Shown: positions 44,245 through 53,595, numbered from the stretch's first letter. The stretch is 64,000 bases of DNA from Pseudomonas brassicacearum subsp. neoaurantiaca (GCF_013608025.1 NZ_VDLV01000013.1:215925-279924), one strand, 5' to 3'. The notes: generated from the sequence alone by a model not told the origin. Numbers and translations: made by a program.

Positions 44245-44880
44245 TTGGTTACCCACAATCCCTGTGCGCGCCTCTGTGGATAACCTGTTCGCCCCTCGCT
44301 ACACCCCATGCCACTCAGGCTCTCCAGCCCATCGATTAAAAAATAGCCAACCTAACCTTCGGTTTTTATTGGCTTTTCTCTGTGAATAAACCCCGGCCCG
44401 AGAGAAACTTGCCCCCAATCTCTGTTGGCGCTTCTGTGGATAAGATGTTCGCTCTCCGCTACAAGCCAAGCGCTTCGGCGCTTACAGGGAATTGATCAAA
44501 TAATAGCCAAACTCCCGTTGTCTTCATAAAAGACACCGGAAAACGCCGATTTATAGCGCGTCCGACGGGTTTTCCACAGAACCGTCAAATTTACCCCCAA
44601 ACACTGTTGGCGCTTCTGTGGATAAGGTGTTCGCTCTGCTCTGTAACCCTTTATATTCAGGCTTCTCAGCGGCTTGATCAAAAAACAGTCAAACCGCCAG
44701 AAAACCGTTGCCGACGCATAAGTCACGGATTTTATTCACATCGACGCTTAAAAAAATCCTGACGCTAGCAGGGTTGTCCCCATTTGCTGTGGGTGTCCAT
44801 GTGGATAACTTGTTCGCGAAACCCTGTAAGCCACGGCGGGCTTAGCGCCAATCGCGATAGATCAAATTTCATACAGTTCT
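44245..44880. repeat. DnaA-box-bearing degenerate repeat array
   Basis: Four degenerate units carry, in order, CCC[C/A]CAA..CTGT.GGCGC.TCTGTGGATAA, then .TGTTCGC, a short spacer, and GAT[C/T]AAA..A.AG.CAA. The perfect DnaA-box word TGTGGATAA occurs at 44275, 44435, 44617 and 44800 (steps 160, 182 and 183). TGTGAATAA at 44381 and TTATTCACA at 44732 also fit TTATNCACA, and TTTTCCACA at 44570 is one base off. The array is A/T-richer than its surroundings and lies in a 1.1-kb gene-free region. Its function is unknown; DnaA binding is inferred. Confidence 0.7.
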
Positions 44881-45224
44881 AAGGAACTGCCTTGACGTAC
44901 GGATGTCGCCTGTCTTCACTCAGGGCACAAGGACACCGCGACTTTATCCATGTCTGGTTCAGGGAGAACGCATGATGGATAGCAAGCCCCCCACCCCGTT
45001 ACCCGATTCAGCCCCGACGTGTATCCCGACGCCTGCCACCGCGCTGCCCCGACGTGTTCATCGTCGCGCAGCCAACCAGCGTGCGCGCCTATAACGCCTG
45101 AGCTTTTCCCCACGACACCGTTGATTGCCGCTCCAACCCATACGGGATAGCGGCCAGGCGCTTGTGCGCCTGTGGATTTACAGGCAACCGCAGAGTTGCC
45201 CCTTCTGCCTGAGAGGAATTGAAC
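44881..45224. other. Leader region of the GMC-hydrolase gene
   Basis: This 344-base stretch follows the repeat array. A 40-codon frame from 44973 (MMDSKPPTPLPDSAPTC) has GGGAG before its ATG but low-complexity content. I see no terminator. GAGAGGA just before 45225 is the ribosome site of the next gene. Confidence 0.4.
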
Positions 45225-48200
45225 ATGACACGGATCTCGACCCCCATCAGTGAAATCAAGGAACACTACGACGTTATCGTCATTGGTTCCGGCTACGGCG
45301 GCGGCATCGCCGCGTCGCGCCTGTCCCGGGCCGGGCGCAAGGTCTGTCTGCTGGAGCGGGGCCGGGAGATCCAGCCCGGCGAATACCCCAACACACTGCT
45401 CGCCGCCACTGAGGAGTTGCAGGTACACGACCCCGACGGTCACATCGGTTCGCGCACCGGGTTGTTCGACCTGCACGTCAACGCCCAGCAGAACGTGGTG
45501 GTCGGGTGTGGCCTGGGTGGCACGTCGCTGATCAATGCCAACGTCGCGTTGGAAGCCGAGCCTGGGGTCTTCGAAGACCCGCGTTGGCCACTGGCAATGC
45601 GCGAGCACAGTGACACGCTGCTCAAGGACGGCTACGCCCGGGCCCGGGAGATGCTCAAGCCCAATCCCTATCCGGCGTCTGCGCCGAACCTGCCCAAGCT
45701 CGACGCCCACAAGAAGTCGGCGGATTACCTCAAGCAGGGCGCGCATTTCTACAAGCCGCCGATCAACGTGACCTTCGACAAGCTGCCCAACAACCTCAAC
45801 CACGTCGGCGTCGAACAACTGCCGTGCAACGGCTGTGGCGACTGCGTCTCGGGCTGTAACAACAAGGCGAAGAACACCACGCTGATGAACTACCTGCCGG
45901 ACGCCTGGAACCACGGCGCGGAGATTTTCTGCCAGGCCGAGGTGCGGCACCTGGAGCGCGACGGCGATGGTTGGATCGTGCATTTCCAGTACCTGGACAG
46001 CGGTCGCGAGATGTTTTCGGCGCCGACGCTTTTTGTCCGCGCGGACATCGTGGTGGTGTCCGCCGGCACCTTGGGCTCCACCGAAATCATGCTGCGCTCG
46101 CGGGACAAGGGCTTGTCGATGTCCGCCCAGTTGGGCGAGAACATGAGCGGCAACGGTGACATCCTCGGCTTCGGCCACAACTGCGACCAGGTCATCAACG
46201 GCATCGGCTTTGGCGCCCATTCGGCCAAGGAACTCGAGCCGGTGGGGCCGTGCATCACGTCGGTGATCGACATGCGCACCGAGGGCGACTGGCGCAGCCG
46301 GATGGTGATCGAGGAAGGCTCTATCCCTGGCGCCCTTGGCCGGGCCATGGTGCCGAGCATGGCGACGTTCGCTGAAATGATCGGCGTGCCGACCGACACT
46401 GGCTTCGGTGCCAGCCTCAAGTACAAGGGCCGCGAGGCCGAGAGCTTTCTGCGCGGGCCGTATTACGGCGCGCTGCACAACATGCAGACCTACTTGATCA
46501 TGAGCCATGACAACGGCAAGGGCCGCATGGTCCTCGACAACAAGGATCAGCTACGCATCGACTGGCCGGGTGTCGGCGAGCAGGAAAACGTCACCCTCGG
46601 CAACGAACGGCTGCACCAGAGCACCAAGGCCCTGGGCGGGATCTGGGTCGAGAACCCGATCTGGACCAAACTGCTCAAGCACAGCATCGTCTCGGTCCAT
46701 CCGCTGGGCGGCTGTGTGATGGGCGAAGACGCGGTCCAGGGCGTGGTCAACCACAAGGGCCAGGTGTTCAGCGGTGCCAGCGGCACCGACGTCTACCCGG
46801 GCCTGTACGTGACGGACGGCTCGGTGATCCCGACGTCCCTGGCGGTCAACCCGTTGCTGACCATTTCGGCGGTCAGTGAGCGCAACATGGGGTTGCTGGC
46901 GGCCGATCGCGGCTGGCTGATCGATTACACGCTGCCGTCGGCCCCGCGCAAACCGGTAGCGGCGCCGACCCTCGGGGTGCAGTTCACCGAAACCATGAAG
47001 GGTTACTTCTCTACCGCATTCACCGAGCCCCAAGGCACCGACCTCAACCTTTACGAAGCGGCGGCCAAGCGCGGCCAGGCCGATAACTCGCCGATCGAAT
47101 TCACCCTGACCATCACTGCCGCCGACCTTGATCGCTTGATCAAGGAACCGGAGCACGCCGCGACCCTGGTGGGCACCCTCGATGCGCCTCTGCTGTCGGC
47201 CAAGCCGCTGGTTGCCAGCAACGGCGTGTTCAACCTGTTCGAGCAATACCAGGAGCAGGTCGGCGTGCGCCATATGAACTACGACATGAAGCTGACCGCC
47301 GAAGACGGCAGCGACTACTTTTTCAGCGCCTTCAAGACCGTGCCCGAGGACAACGGCGTGCTGAACATCTGGCACGACACCAGCACGCTCTACGTCACGC
47401 TCTATCGCGGACCGGACAAGACCGGCGCAGTGCTCGGCTCCGGCGTAATGCACATCCTGCCGGCTGACTTCGCCAAGCAGATGACCACCATGAAAGTGCT
47501 CAATGCCCGTAATGAGCGTGAGCGAGTGGAGGCGCTGGCGCGGTTCGGCAAGTTCTTCGCCGGCATTTTGTGGGAGAGCTACGGCGGTGTCTTCGCCGGG
47601 GACGTCTACTTCAACCCGGACGCGCCGCCCCGCCTGAAACGGCCATTGGATGCGCCGGCGCCGGTGGTGCATTTCTTCCAGACCGAGGACAACGTCGAGT
47701 TGCGCCTGACCCGCTACCAGGCCGGCAGCAAAGGCCCGGTGATGTTGGTCCATGGCCTGGGCGTGGGGTCGAATATCTTTTCCACCGACACCATCCACAC
47801 CAACCTGCTGGAGTATCTGTGCAAGCACGAATACGACGTCTGGTTGTTGGACCTGCGCGTCAGCATCCTGCTACCGGCCAGCAAAAATGAATGGAACGGC
47901 GACCAGGTCGCCCAGTACGACTTCAAGGCCGCCATCGAACAGATCCAACAGGCGACCCTGGCCCGTGACGTGCAATGCGTGGTGCATTGCTACGGTGCGA
48001 CGACCTTCTTCATGTCGATGCTCGCGGGGTTGCAGGGCGTGCGCTCGGTGGTCTGCTCGCAGATCGCCGCCGACACGGTGGTCGCCACCGCCACCGGTCT
48101 GAAGGCCGGGTTGCACCTGCCCGGCATGCTCGATGCCATCGGCATCAAATCCATGACGGCCTACGCCGATACCAAGGAAAGCTGGTTCAACAAACTCTAC

Positions 48201-48677
48201 GACAAGGCCCTCAACGGCTATGCCCGGATCGAGGCCCAGGGCTATTGCACCAACCCGGTCTGCCATCGCATCACGTTCATGTATGCGTCGCTGTACCGCC
48301 ACGACACCCTCAACGAAACCCTGCACGACAACCTGCATGAGCTGTTCGGCGAGTCGAATATCCAGACCTTCGAGCACTTGGCGCTGATCGTGCGCAAGGG
48401 GCATCTGGTGGACTTCAAGGGCAACGACGTCTACATGCCGCATTTCGATCGGTTGAAGTTGCCGATCTGCTTCATCAGCGGCGCCGACAACCAGTGCTAC
48501 CTGCCGCAGAGCACCCTCAAGACCTACGAGCGGTTGTGCGACATGCATGGCCCGCAGTTGTTCAGTCGCCATGAAATACCGGGCTATGGCCACATCGACT
48601 GCATGTTCGGCAAGGATGCGGTGGTGGATGTGTATCCGATCATTCTTGAGCACCTGGAGAAGACCGCGCTCGGTTGA
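45225..48677 (+). CDS. GMC oxidoreductase fused to an alpha/beta hydrolase
   Basis: The ATG at 45225 follows GAGAGGA and gives 1,150 residues. Residues ~18-580 are a cholesterol-oxidase-like GMC flavoprotein: YDVIVIGSGYGGGIAASRL, GLGGTSLINANVALE, and the C-terminal HPLGGCVMGEDAVQG and VNPLLTISAVSERN. A cysteine cluster CNGCGDCVSGC (201, 204, 207, 211) sits in the substrate domain. Residues ~580-830 form a beta-rich linker domain I do not recognise. Residues ~836-1150 are an alpha/beta hydrolase (GPVMLVHGLGVGSN) whose nucleophile elbow reads VHCYGAT with Cys922 in the Ser position; SGADNQ and GYGHIDC give the acid and His. A sterol, lipid or polyketide substrate is possible but unproven. Confidence 0.9.
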   Translation: MTRISTPISEIKEHYDVIVIGSGYGGGIAASRLSRAGRKVCLLERGREIQPGEYPNTLLAATEELQVHDPDGHIGSRTGLFDLHVNAQQNVVVGCGLGGTSLINANVALEAEPGVFEDPRWPLAMREHSDTLLKDGYARAREMLKPNPYPASAPNLPKLDAHKKSADYLKQGAHFYKPPINVTFDKLPNNLNHVGVEQLPCNGCGDCVSGCNNKAKNTTLMNYLPDAWNHGAEIFCQAEVRHLERDGDGWIVHFQYLDSGREMFSAPTLFVRADIVVVSAGTLGSTEIMLRSRDKGLSMSAQLGENMSGNGDILGFGHNCDQVINGIGFGAHSAKELEPVGPCITSVIDMRTEGDWRSRMVIEEGSIPGALGRAMVPSMATFAEMIGVPTDTGFGASLKYKGREAESFLRGPYYGALHNMQTYLIMSHDNGKGRMVLDNKDQLRIDWPGVGEQENVTLGNERLHQSTKALGGIWVENPIWTKLLKHSIVSVHPLGGCVMGEDAVQGVVNHKGQVFSGASGTDVYPGLYVTDGSVIPTSLAVNPLLTISAVSERNMGLLAADRGWLIDYTLPSAPRKPVAAPTLGVQFTETMKGYFSTAFTEPQGTDLNLYEAAAKRGQADNSPIEFTLTITAADLDRLIKEPEHAATLVGTLDAPLLSAKPLVASNGVFNLFEQYQEQVGVRHMNYDMKLTAEDGSDYFFSAFKTVPEDNGVLNIWHDTSTLYVTLYRGPDKTGAVLGSGVMHILPADFAKQMTTMKVLNARNERERVEALARFGKFFAGILWESYGGVFAGDVYFNPDAPPRLKRPLDAPAPVVHFFQTEDNVELRLTRYQAGSKGPVMLVHGLGVGSNIFSTDTIHTNLLEYLCKHEYDVWLLDLRVSILLPASKNEWNGDQVAQYDFKAAIEQIQQATLARDVQCVVHCYGATTFFMSMLAGLQGVRSVVCSQIAADTVVATATGLKAGLHLPGMLDAIGIKSMTAYADTKESWFNKLYDKALNGYARIEAQGYCTNPVCHRITFMYASLYRHDTLNETLHDNLHELFGESNIQTFEHLALIVRKGHLVDFKGNDVYMPHFDRLKLPICFISGADNQCYLPQSTLKTYERLCDMHGPQLFSRHEIPGYGHIDCMFGKDAVVDVYPIILEHLEKTALG

Positions 48678-48696
48678 CTCAAGACCGAGTCGACCG

Positions 48697-48789
48697 CATC
48701 GCGAGCAAGCTCGCTCCCACAGGGGGCCTATGTGCCGCTGAATTCGTGCACGCCGCGAAACCAGTGTGGGAGCGAGCTTGCTCGCGATG
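48697..48789. repeat. REP-A inverted pair
   Basis: CATCGCGAGCAAGCTCGCTCCCACAGG faces AGTGTGGGAGCGAGCTTGCTCGCGATGG between the GMC-hydrolase and cytochrome genes. Confidence 0.9.
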
Positions 48790-48841
48790 GCGATCGCCAG
48801 AGCGATGTATCTCGTGAGTCAGGAATAAGGAAAAGGATGCC

Positions 48842-50710
48842 ATGAACACTTACATCCGCTGGTTCCAACGCGTCATCTGGATCGGAATCGTCATGAACAT
48901 GGTCTTCGCGATCCCGGCGCTGTTTGCGCCGGCGTTGCTGACGTCCATGATTGGCCTGCCCCCCGTATTGTCCGATCCCTGGCTGGAAAACGCCGGCATG
49001 TTGCTGGTGGGGATCAGCCTGTTCTACATGCCTTCGGGCTTCAACGCGCCGCGTTTCGTGGTGCATTCGTGGTTGTGCGTGCTGTCGCGGCTGGTGGCGG
49101 TGGTGTTCTGGATCTACCTGATCAACACCAACAACCAGGGCTCGCTGTTCGTGCCGATGTTGATGGGCGACCTGACCATGTTCTTGGTCCTGGGCGTGCT
49201 GTTGTACCTCGGCAGCCCAGTGGCCAACCGTCCGCTGGCGTTGCTCTGCGCCGGTTGGCGCGAGTGGCGCGCCGGCTGGGCGCTGCGCTGGCAGAGTCAC
49301 GGGTTCAAGGTCGGCACGTTGGTGGTGGTCTTGCTGTTGGGTTTCATCGGCTACCAGACCTGGTACCAGATGATCCGGGAAGTGCCGCAACCGGACTTCG
49401 CTTCCGACGAAGACCACTACAAATACGCCGCCATCGGTCTGGGAATCGAGGCGCGGATTCCCTACTACCTGTTCGCCGTGCTGCCGCAGATGTGCCCGGA
49501 AAAACTGCCCAAGCCGGGCGGCTACGAGGTGTTCGGTTTCCTCTATGAAAACGGCAAGGACCTGCCCATCGGCATGGCCAAGCGGCAGCTCGGCTATCCC
49601 ACCGTGGAGCCGAACTGCGCGCTGTGCCACACCGGTTCCTATCGGGCCAATGCCACTGACGTAGCGGTACCGGTCGCCGCCGCGCCGGCCAATACCCTGC
49701 AACTGCAAGCCTTCCAATGGTTCGCCTACGAGTGTGCCAGCGACCCGAAATTCACCCCCGATGCGGTCATGACGGCGATCAACAACAAGTTCCAGCTGGG
49801 CTTTTTCGAAAAGCTCTACAACCGCTACCTGATCATTCCGATGGCCAAGAGCGCGTTGCTCAAGCAGAAGCAGGCCTACGCCTGGCAGAAGCTGCGTCCG
49901 GCCCAGGGGCCAGGACGGACCGACACCTTCAACCCGACCAAAATGGTGGTCTTTGGCTTCCCGGATGACTCCACGATCGGCACCGTGGACCTGCCCCAGG
50001 TGTGGAACCAGAAACCTCGTGAATCCATGTACCTGCACTGGGACGGCAATAACAACAAGATCCACGAACGCAACTACGCGGCGGCCATGGCCGTGGGCGC
50101 GACGCCGGAATCGGTGCTGCCGCCGAGTTTCAATCGCGTCACGAACTGGCTGCTGGGCCACAAGGCGCCGGCCTGGCCGTTCGCTCTGGACCAGGCGAAA
50201 GTCGCCCAGGGCAAACCGATCTGGGAACAGAACTGCGCCGCTTGCCATGATTTCGGCCGCAGCGACACTGGCCAGGTCACCACCAACATCGACCAGTTGG
50301 GCACCGACCCCCATCGCCTCAACTCCTTCACCACCGGCCTGGTCACGGCGTTCCACGGCTTCAAGAAACCGCCGTTCGACTTTGGCGCCTACCGCAAGAC
50401 CCAGAGCTACAGCAACACCCCTACCGACGGCATCTGGCTGCGGGCGCCATACCTACACAACGGTTCGGTGCCAACCCTGTGGGATCTGCTGCAAGCGCCG
50501 GAACAACGTCCGCAAGTGTTCTACACCGGCTCCGATATCTACGATCCGCAGAAGGTCGGTTTCGTCACCAGTGGCGCGCAGATGAAGGCGTCGGCGGATT
50601 TCAAATACGACACCCGCCTGGAAGGCAACCACAACGGCGGTCACCTGTATGGCACGCAGCTGTCGGACGTCGACAAGCGGGCCCTGATCGAATTCATGAA
50701 GACCCTGTAG
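48842..50710 (+). CDS. Membrane-anchored di-heme cytochrome c protein
   Basis: AAGGA precedes the ATG. The 622-residue protein begins with about five membrane helices (WIGIVMNMVFAIPALF to TLVVVLLLGFIGYQTWY, residues 8-170). A large, presumably periplasmic domain follows with two heme c motifs, CALCH at residue 259 and CAACH at 465. The segment LRAPYLHNGSVPTLWDLLQAP resembles MauG/RoxA-type di-heme cytochromes. It likely takes electrons from, or acts on products of, the adjacent GMC oxidoreductase; this is inferred from order and spacing. Confidence 0.88.
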   Translation: MNTYIRWFQRVIWIGIVMNMVFAIPALFAPALLTSMIGLPPVLSDPWLENAGMLLVGISLFYMPSGFNAPRFVVHSWLCVLSRLVAVVFWIYLINTNNQGSLFVPMLMGDLTMFLVLGVLLYLGSPVANRPLALLCAGWREWRAGWALRWQSHGFKVGTLVVVLLLGFIGYQTWYQMIREVPQPDFASDEDHYKYAAIGLGIEARIPYYLFAVLPQMCPEKLPKPGGYEVFGFLYENGKDLPIGMAKRQLGYPTVEPNCALCHTGSYRANATDVAVPVAAAPANTLQLQAFQWFAYECASDPKFTPDAVMTAINNKFQLGFFEKLYNRYLIIPMAKSALLKQKQAYAWQKLRPAQGPGRTDTFNPTKMVVFGFPDDSTIGTVDLPQVWNQKPRESMYLHWDGNNNKIHERNYAAAMAVGATPESVLPPSFNRVTNWLLGHKAPAWPFALDQAKVAQGKPIWEQNCAACHDFGRSDTGQVTTNIDQLGTDPHRLNSFTTGLVTAFHGFKKPPFDFGAYRKTQSYSNTPTDGIWLRAPYLHNGSVPTLWDLLQAPEQRPQVFYTGSDIYDPQKVGFVTSGAQMKASADFKYDTRLEGNHNGGHLYGTQLSDVDKRALIEFMKTL

Positions 50711-50737
50711 CCCGGGGCATTACGAAGGAGCGTTCAC

Positions 50738-51982
50738 ATGTCATTACTGCACCATTGGGAACATGAGTTCGACAAGGTCAAGGTCCGCCTGCACGGGTTG
50801 GTCACGCGGCTGGAGATGTCCTGGAAGAAACTCGTCAACGACCTGGAGCCCGAGGAGTTCCAGGCCATCGTCAAATTGCTGGAGCGAGGCCACGACCAGG
50901 CCCGGCATGTCATCGATCACGGCGATCTGCCGGACGACGAACCGGCGGTGCCGTGGGAGTTGGCTCACGGCCTGTCGATCCTGAAGATCGGCAACGCCAC
51001 GCCGCTGCCGCAAAGCGAAGACGAGTTGCCCACCCGGGTTCTCAAGGACGGCACCTTGCTCGGTTGTCGCAAATGGGAGTTGCTGGACCTGCTGTGGAGC
51101 GAGGCGCTGCTCAAGTGGATCGAAAACCTGCGTCACCACGCGCCGTTCGCCACAAACCCGGCGCTGGTGAAAATGGACAACGACGTGGTGCTGGCCATCG
51201 CCGGCGATTGGGGCACCGGGCCGTTCGACAGCCACGCGCCCGCCGTGGCCGTCGCCAACCAGATGCAACTGGCCCAGGCCGATTTCACCATCCACCTGGG
51301 CGACGTGTATTACGCCGGCACCCATTCCCAGGAAGACGTTGACATGGTCGGCTGGCCCCAGGGCAAGCACGGCTCGTTCACGCTCAATTCCAACCATGAG
51401 ATGTACAGCGGCGCACACGGTTATTTCAAGGAACTGGCCAAGCGTTTTCCGGTGCAACAGGGCACCAGCTACTTTGCGTTGTACAACGACGATTGGTTGG
51501 TGGTTGGGCTCGACAGCGCCTACGCCTCGGATGCTATGAACCTGTACATGGACGGCACCCTCAACACCCAGCAGATCGAATGGATGAAGAGTCTGCCCAA
51601 GCGCAAGAAGCTCATGGTTCTCAGCCATCACCAGGGCTTCGATATCTCCGGGCACAACAAGACTGCGCTCTACCAACCGGTCTGTGACGCCTTGGGGCGC
51701 GAGCCGGATTATTGGTATTGGGGGCATTTGCACAATGGCATCTGCTATGCGCCGCAAGGCGGGTTGCACGCGCGCTGCGCCGGGCACGGAGCGATTCCCT
51801 ACGGCACCACCAGCGAATTGAACGGACATGCGCGGGTGTTGTGGTCGGAAACTGAGCTGGCGGGGGACGAGGCGTATCCGGAGCGGGTGTTGAATGGGTA
51901 TGTGAAGGTACAACTGAAGGGAGAGGAGATTGTCGAGACGTTTTATGGGGAGGATGGCAGTGTGCGGTGGTCTTCCCGGTAG
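50738..51982 (+). CDS. Calcineurin-like metallophosphoesterase
   Basis: The 414-residue protein has a GAAGGAG ribosome site. The metallophosphatase motifs are in order: AGDWGTG (~residue 157), LGDVYYAG, NSNHEMY, LSHHQGF and YWGHLHNG. The N-terminal ~145 residues, rich in acidic helices, are not part of the usual fold and I do not recognise them. No signal peptide is seen. It lies 27 bases after the cytochrome gene, so it belongs to the same transcript. Substrate unknown. Confidence 0.88.
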   Translation: MSLLHHWEHEFDKVKVRLHGLVTRLEMSWKKLVNDLEPEEFQAIVKLLERGHDQARHVIDHGDLPDDEPAVPWELAHGLSILKIGNATPLPQSEDELPTRVLKDGTLLGCRKWELLDLLWSEALLKWIENLRHHAPFATNPALVKMDNDVVLAIAGDWGTGPFDSHAPAVAVANQMQLAQADFTIHLGDVYYAGTHSQEDVDMVGWPQGKHGSFTLNSNHEMYSGAHGYFKELAKRFPVQQGTSYFALYNDDWLVVGLDSAYASDAMNLYMDGTLNTQQIEWMKSLPKRKKLMVLSHHQGFDISGHNKTALYQPVCDALGREPDYWYWGHLHNGICYAPQGGLHARCAGHGAIPYGTTSELNGHARVLWSETELAGDEAYPERVLNGYVKVQLKGEEIVETFYGEDGSVRWSSR

Positions 51983-52000
51983 TCGGTGAATGTCAGGCCG

Positions 52001-52079
52001 CTATCGCGAGCAAGCTCGCTCCCACATGGGGTCTTCGGTGCGCTGAAGATCCCCTGTGGGAGCGAGCTTGCTCGCGATG
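52001..52079. repeat. REP-A inverted pair
   Basis: CTATCGCGAGCAAGCTCGCTCCCACA faces CTGTGGGAGCGAGCTTGCTCGCGATG in the convergent gap before gbcA. Confidence 0.9.
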
Positions 52080-52087
52080 CTTCTGAC

Positions 52088-53380
52088 TTAGCCCTGGACC
52101 GGCACGCCCTTGAGGTACGGCGCCGGCTCGGCCCCGAGGTTGTTGAGCAGGCGCTCGCTGTACCAATCCACGAAGTTCACCACGCCGAACTCATAGGTCT
52201 TGGAGTACGGGCCTGGCTGGTAGGCGGTGGAGTTGATGCCGCGCTGGTTTTCCTCGGCCAGGCGACGGTCCTGGTCGTTGGTGGCGTCCCAGACTTCGCG
52301 CATGCGTGCCACGTCGTAGTCCACGCCTTCGACCGCATCCTTGTGCACCAGCCACTTGGTGGTGACCATGGTTTCCTGGGCGCTGATCGGCCACACGGTG
52401 AACACGATGATGTGGTCGCCCATGCAGTGGTTCCACGAGTGCGGCAGGTGCAGGATGCGCATCGAGCCCAGGTCCGGGTTCTTGATGCGACCCATCAGCT
52501 TGGCGCAGCCTTGCTTGCCGTCCATGGTCATCGACACGGTGCCCTTGAGCAGCGGCATGCGCACGATGCGGTTGCGCAGGCCGAAGCTGGCGTGGGCGTA
52601 CGGGATCTTCTCGGCATCCCAGGCGGCGGCGGAAGCGGCCACGTGGTCCTTGAACGCCTGGTCGGCGCGTGGGTCGGTAACGTCGTCCCATTCCAACAGG
52701 GTCTTGAGCAATTCAGGGTGCGAGGCGTTGCAGTGGTAGCACTCGCGGTTGTTCTCCAGCACGAGTTTCCAGTTGGCCTTTTCCATCAAGGTGGTTTGCA
52801 CCGCCACCTTGGTGTTCTCCATGTCGTACGGTTCCATGTAGTGGTTCAGGGTCGACAGGAAATCATCGATGGCCGGCGGGTTTTCGGCCAGGCTGATGAA
52901 GATGTAGCCGCCAGCAGTCTTCACGTTCACCGGCTTGAGGCCGTACTGCTTCATGTCGAAGTCGGCGCCCATCTCGGTGCCGGCGAACAGCAGGCGACCG
53001 TCCAGTTCGTAGGTCCACTGGTGGTAGTGGCAGACCAGTTTGGCGACCTTGCCCTTTTCGCTGGTGCACAGCCGCGAACCGCGGTGGCGGCAGACGTTAT
53101 GGAAGGCGTGCACCACACCGTCGGCGCCGCGAATCACGATGATCGGGTTCTTGCCGATTTGCAGGGTCAGGTAGTTGCCCTTGGCCGGGATTTCGCAAGT
53201 CATGCCGGCGATCAACCATTCTTTCTGGAAGATTTCCTGCATGTCGATATCAAACAGGCGCTCATCACTGTAGAACGGTTGCGGCAGCGAAAAGGTACGC
53301 TCGCGCTCTTGCAGCATTTGCGCGGTGGCCTTGCGTGCGGGTTCCAGCGGATCGCCCAGGCTCAGGGTAGTGGTGTCCAT
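52088..53380 (-). CDS. gbcA: Glycine betaine monooxygenase oxygenase subunit GbcA
   Basis: The start at 53380 (MDTTTLSLGDPLEPARKATAQML) has GAGGAT upstream and gives 430 residues. The Rieske cluster ligands are in CRHRGSRLC and CHYHQW (about residues 93-118). The mononuclear iron site is in ENNRECYHCNASHPEL, with the usual downstream Asp. It demethylates glycine betaine to dimethylglycine with release of formaldehyde, using electrons from GbcB. It is divergent from gbcB. Confidence 0.97.
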   Translation of the reverse strand: MDTTTLSLGDPLEPARKATAQMLQERERTFSLPQPFYSDERLFDIDMQEIFQKEWLIAGMTCEIPAKGNYLTLQIGKNPIIVIRGADGVVHAFHNVCRHRGSRLCTSEKGKVAKLVCHYHQWTYELDGRLLFAGTEMGADFDMKQYGLKPVNVKTAGGYIFISLAENPPAIDDFLSTLNHYMEPYDMENTKVAVQTTLMEKANWKLVLENNRECYHCNASHPELLKTLLEWDDVTDPRADQAFKDHVAASAAAWDAEKIPYAHASFGLRNRIVRMPLLKGTVSMTMDGKQGCAKLMGRIKNPDLGSMRILHLPHSWNHCMGDHIIVFTVWPISAQETMVTTKWLVHKDAVEGVDYDVARMREVWDATNDQDRRLAEENQRGINSTAYQPGPYSKTYEFGVVNFVDWYSERLLNNLGAEPAPYLKGVPVQG

Positions 53381-53511
53381 CGTTTTATCCTCGTGGCCCT
53401 CTAAGCGGGGCCGGTGAAAATGGCTAATCGGTTGTGCTACGCAAGGCAGAAAACTTTGTTTATCTGTTGGGGCGAGTGTGGGGCCGCGCAGGGGCACAAC
53501 CTTATCCATGG

Positions 53512-53537
53512 GCGACATGGCCCAATCTGTTCCCGAC
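53512..53537 (-). promoter_or_regulatory. Candidate GbdR half-sites facing gbcA
   Basis: On the minus strand GTCGG (53537) and GTCGC (53516) lie 21 bp apart and point toward gbcA, about 130-155 bases before its start. The spacing matches the other direct repeats in this window. Confidence 0.4.
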
Positions 53538-53563
53538 GCGCAAGCCCCGGTCGTTGGGGGCTG

Positions 53564-53595
53564 GTCGCGATAAGTATGTGAATGTCGCAGATAGG
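53564..53595 (+). promoter_or_regulatory. Candidate GbdR half-sites facing gbcB
   Basis: GTCGCGATAAG (53564) and GTCGCAGATAG (53584) are 20 bp apart and end about 70 bases before the gbcB start, a normal place for an AraC-family activator. Assignment to GbdR is inferred from the gene context. Confidence 0.55.

Noticed and set aside
44345..44376. AGCCAA..TTGGCT hairpin after etfB as an intrinsic terminator
   Set aside because: The stem is broken by a large internal loop and A/T rich on both sides; it is better explained as part of the degenerate repeat array.
44973..45094. 40-codon frame before the GMC-hydrolase gene
   Set aside because: It has a possible ribosome site but low-complexity Pro/Ala/Arg content and no recognisable domain; could be chance in GC-rich DNA.
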